A stretch of DNA of 64,000 nt, from contig OZ014424.1 in NCBI GenBank assembly GCA_963965975.1, positions 4,402,001-4,466,000 on the forward strand. Direction: 5' to 3'. This DNA is from Xestospongia bergquistia. Lineage: Eukaryota > Porifera > Demospongiae > Haplosclerida > Petrosiidae. The position numbers and the translations under genes were made by a program. The notes under the pieces are model-generated. The model was not told where the DNA came from, made no database searches, and was given only the letters and a program-made list of their open reading frames with translations. Shown here in pieces: positions 60,780 to 64,000 of the stretch. Positions within the stretch are counted from its first letter, which is position 1. Each line of letters opens with the position of its first letter.

Positions 60780-62400
60780 GTAAATGTTGTATTGTAAGTC
60801 TTGGGAATATTATGAACTAGTGATGTATTTAAATGTTATAGGACTCATAATAGATTTGTCATGTATATGTGATAGGTAGATTATATGGGTATTTGGATGA
60901 TAGCATAAACTAAAGCACTTAAAAAGTTACAAGTATATCTGAATATATATGTTATATACATAGTGTAATAAGATTAACAAAGGAAATTATACTTACATGT
61001 TATAGGATGTACATGGTGATTACTATTGTTAGAACACTCAATGGAAAGGCTTTATAACATAATAACAATAGATAGGGAGAATTGTTACTGAAATAGTACA
61101 ACAGGACATAGATTATTAGACATTACAAAGTGAATATGTGGTATAGTTTTCTATATGATATGTTGATCATAAGTGTTAAAACATACTAAATAAAGGGTCA
61201 CTTAAACTTAATCTGTACAAACTACAACTCTAGTACAAGACTTGTAATGTAGTTATACAGTAGACAAAAATTACAGCAAGAACATTACAAGAAGGTTGTG
61301 ACCATGTTCTAAAATAAGACTCCTGGACCCACAAAGTTCATGTACTTAATAAAGAGGCTCTGCCAGTCATCATGATGACTCCTTATTAGCTAGACTACAT
61401 GTGGTTGTAAGCTACAACAAAGAAGAAAGCTAGCTTGCTATGTCAGAACTTCTGGTATGCTCAGCATTATTACTCTACAAGTTGTGTACCTGTATATATT
61501 ATGCAGTTCTTAATGTTTATGACATACGCTACAAGGTAAAGATAGAGTGGTTGAGTGTTGTAAAAGGCTCTCTAACACAGTTGTACACAAGGAGTGAAAC
61601 TGTTGAGAGAAGTGAGGGATGGTACAAACAAAGACTTGGTACTAGTAGGGGCGCAGAATCACTAATAAGTTGCATATTCTACACTAGTGTCTAGGTATAT
61701 TCCAAGCTTCTAATCTGGCTCTCAATGTGGAATATAGCTACTCCACTTGTCAGTTATAAGGTGCCAGGGCCTTCTAACTTTAAAGCTCCATTATTATTGT
61801 CAGCTGTAACATTCATGAGAAAGTTTACCCAGTCTATGAAGAAATTTGTACTAACAATTCCAGTTCTGTTTATCACAGCAAAATCCTCTCTACTGAATAC
61901 ATCAGGTTCTCAGTCTCTTGATATAGTATCTTTCTGTGCACACTAGCTACCTGGCAGCCACATTGGGCCAACTAAAGGCTGACTTGAACTGAGATAGAAC
62001 TGGGTTTGCTAATATACTATAGAAGTAGGTTACCTCAAGAGGTCAAAGCTTCTAAGTCATAAGAAAGTAACTATAGGAGGCTATATGTGAAATGACTGTA
62101 ATTATCTGGGTCCAGACAGATCAGGATCAGGCTTTCCACTTATATATACACATGGTGTACATTTACTCTGACCTGAACATTTTCTCTGTCTCTTTTGTAC
62201 TGCAAAAAAAGTGTATTTTCTTTGTTGTTGGCCTCAGCTTGACTGTAGCGTTTTCTGCATGAGAGGTGAACGAAAAGAAAAAGATAGTAGTTGGGTTGAC
62301 TGTAGACAGCAGCAGCAACAGTTATGCTCTTCTTCTTTAAAACATGTCGGCCCTGGGGCAGCACTGGAAGTAGCCTCGCAGAAATGAGGAAGTCCCGCTA
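60780..62400. other. Non-coding region
   Basis: No gene recognised. Short open frames at 61440-61694 and 61725-61946 have no start context, splice partners or family resemblance that I can support. Confidence 0.4.
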
Positions 62401-62420
62401 ATGCATAATATTTTTTAAGA

Positions 62421-62523
62421 CTAAAATTGGCGCCACTAAAGCGGTTTGTTAAACTGAGCATGCTCAGTTCACTAAAATTAGCGCTATTAAAGCAGTTTGT
62501 TAAACTGACCATGCTCAGTTCAT
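62421..62523. repeat. 51-bp duplication carrying ACTGAGCATGCTCAGT palindromes
   Basis: Two diverged 51-bp units start at 62421 and 62472. The first contains the perfect 16-bp palindrome ACTGAGCATGCTCAGT and a TTGGCGCC word; the second has one mismatch in the palindrome and TTAGCGCT. It could be a pair of binding sites or part of a foldback element. Confidence 0.75.
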
Positions 62524-62845
62524 TGGATTTACTACAGTTTGATAAGAATCTATGATAAGATCATAAAAAACAAAAAAATAATATTCAGCACAATAAAATA
62601 TATATCTATCTGTTAATACTTAAATTATTTAAGCCCTAAACCCTAAATCCTAAAACCTAAACCATTTTGTGCATATTGCATTAGGTTTACCATAATATAT
62701 CATTAGTACTTACATCAGTAAGTAGTAATGATATATTATTCTCTCTGATGACACCATAGCATTGACTATTGTTGTTATTAACATTGTCATTTATACATTC
62801 ATCATCATCAAAACTTTTGTCATAGCATCTTGCGCATTACGTGCA

Positions 62846-62863
62846 TACATATACATACATAGA

Positions 62864-62950
<87 letters not shown>
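62846..62950. repeat. Compound (CATA)n/(AT)n microsatellite
   Basis: A stretch of ACAT units passes into about 30 AT units. Several Tyr/Ile and Cys/Met open frames on both strands here are artefacts of it. Confidence 0.95.
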
Positions 62951-62953
<3 letters not shown>

Positions 62954-63018
62954 CATATATGTATGCATGTATATATATAATATAAAACCAAACCATCATT
63001 CCAAGAAACCAAAATATA

Positions 63019-63260
63019 TATGTGACCTGATTTGCAAAAAGGGATCACTTCTGTCAAAACATTTGTGGCCTGATTTGTGAACAAACCACTGTTAAAACAT
63101 CTCAAACATCTCAGTTTTGTATACATACAGTTGCTATGTATGTATAATTATTCTAAATGTATGCAAAACTGTTTATTAAATGTTTTAACAGGTTTTTTTC
63201 ACAAATCAGGTAACAAATGTTTTGACAGACGTTGCCCCATTTTGCAAATCTGGTCACATA
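63019..63260. mobile_element. MITE copy, ACCTGATTTGCAA family
   Basis: The ends ATATGTGACCTGATTTGCAA and TTTGCAAATCTGGTCACATA are inverted copies of about 27 bp. A second internal GGCCTGATTTGTGA end near 63070, facing ACAAATCAGG near 63205, suggests one copy nested in another. The family also occurs at 16.2 and 42.6 kb. Confidence 0.8.
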
Positions 63261-63795
63261 TGCACATATGAATATATGCATAAATAAAGTAATACATTTA
63301 GCTTTTTCATATAGCTTTGTGACACTTTAATTTTCCTATTGTAGTGACATGGACCTGCCTACTAGAGTATTACTACAACTGGAGTATTATTATTATAACT
63401 TTCTTTTAAAGTAATAATATCAAACACATCTTTGGACTGATAAAGACTACTTCATTTTGATAGAGAAGTGGTAATAATATTACGGTAGTATGTGAACTGA
63501 CATTATCTGTTTTGATTTTAAAATAACTTACACAAAGTTTCTTACAAGAATGAATTATAAATTGATCATGTCACTACTTTCATATAAATTCTGCACACAG
63601 TGTAAAGGATAAAAGATAGAAATTAAACAATGGCTTCTTTGTTCAAAGGCACAAATGTTCAGATAGTGATCAAGAAGGGTTGTCATTACTCATCAACTTA
63701 CAATAACAGGAAAGGAGATAATAACAAAATAACACAACAACTCACTGACTGATCGATAAAAAGGCAACATATCTTCACAATCTATCTCAACTGCC

Positions 63796-64000
63796 ATGAG
63801 TGATATCTTCCTCTTGAGTGTAGTAGTAGCTCTGTTCTACTTTACTACTCTCATCAATACTGTCAATGGAAATTGTACTCAAGGTATTACATTTAAATAT
63901 ATATCATATCTCTCTATTCATTATCATATTATAGATTGTCCTCTACCTCAAAGCTGCAGAGATTGGTATCATTTGGGTATAAGAAAAAATTGTTATTATC
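63796..64000 (+). CDS. Second secreted fibrinogen-like paralog, 5' part only
   Basis: Exon 1 is 63796-63883 and exon 2 starts at 63935; the window ends inside exon 2. The signal peptide (MSDIFLLSVVVALFYFTTLI...NG) and the Cys block with RDWYHLGIRKNCYY match the gene at 50945 in order, phase and intron position. Part of exon 1 (ACTCTCATCAATACTGTCAA) is identical in nucleotide sequence, and the upstream 200 bp are also similar. The rest of the gene lies outside the window, so completeness cannot be judged. Confidence 0.88.
   Translation, partial: MSDIFLLSVVVALFYFTTLINTVNGNCTQGITFKYISYLSIHYHIIDCPLPQSCRDWYHLGIRKNCYY

Noticed and set aside
61440-61946. Two consecutive plus-strand frames of 84 and 73 aa
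   Set aside because: No recognisable family, no consistent splice connection between them, and codon content no better than background.
62234-62512. 92-aa minus-strand frame with Cys run
   Set aside because: It crosses the 51-bp duplication and a CAG/GCA-rich patch; the periodic peptide reflects the DNA repeats and no family is recognisable.
62633-62663. CCCTAAACCCTAAATCC, like a plant-type telomere repeat
   Set aside because: Only about four imperfect units in an internal AT-rich region; it is too short and degenerate to be a telomere or a meaningful interstitial one.

Overview
The window looks like animal nuclear DNA, most likely from a demosponge of the Amphimedon type. This is an inference from four things: AT-rich sequence, compact genes with short GT-AG introns, metazoan gene families (ZNFX1, MSS4/RABIF, RAB5IF, CTF8), and lineage-expanded families of unclear function. 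I saw no bacterial-style operon, rRNA, tRNA or CRISPR array.

Layout. Positions 1-49,300 are gene-dense. On the + strand lie a single-exon ZNFX1-like helicase (427-7077) and two tandem paralogs of 871 and 852 aa with a degenerate ROC/COR-like body (7328-12725 and 13068-17007). On the - strand is a head-to-tail array of four dynamin-like GTPase genes (17819-24706, 25121-31138, 31573-38638, 38988-45280). Each is rebuilt here as 19 exons, and each closes exactly in frame to a protein of 770-779 aa. They are followed on the same strand by a CTF8 homolog (45511-45828) and a four-exon RAB5IF homolog (46174-47728). RAB5IF is divergently paired, across about 118 bp, with an MSS4/RABIF homolog on the + strand (47847-49291).

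Positions 50,945-64,000 hold two paralogous secreted cysteine-rich genes with a fibrinogen-like motif. The first is complete (50945-51973); the second runs off the window end (63796-64000). Between them lie about 12 kb without a recognisable gene, filled with minisatellites, a 122-bp tandem array, microsatellites and MITE-like elements.

Interpretation. ZNFX1 is an RNA-sensing antiviral helicase in vertebrates, and dynamin-like GTPases and ROC-COR proteins recur in cell-autonomous immunity. Seven neighbouring genes of these kinds, six of them tandem paralogs with signs of gene conversion, make this a candidate sponge innate-immunity neighbourhood. That is a hypothesis from content and layout, not something the sequence proves. 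The Rab-linked genes and CTF8 are ordinary housekeeping neighbours.
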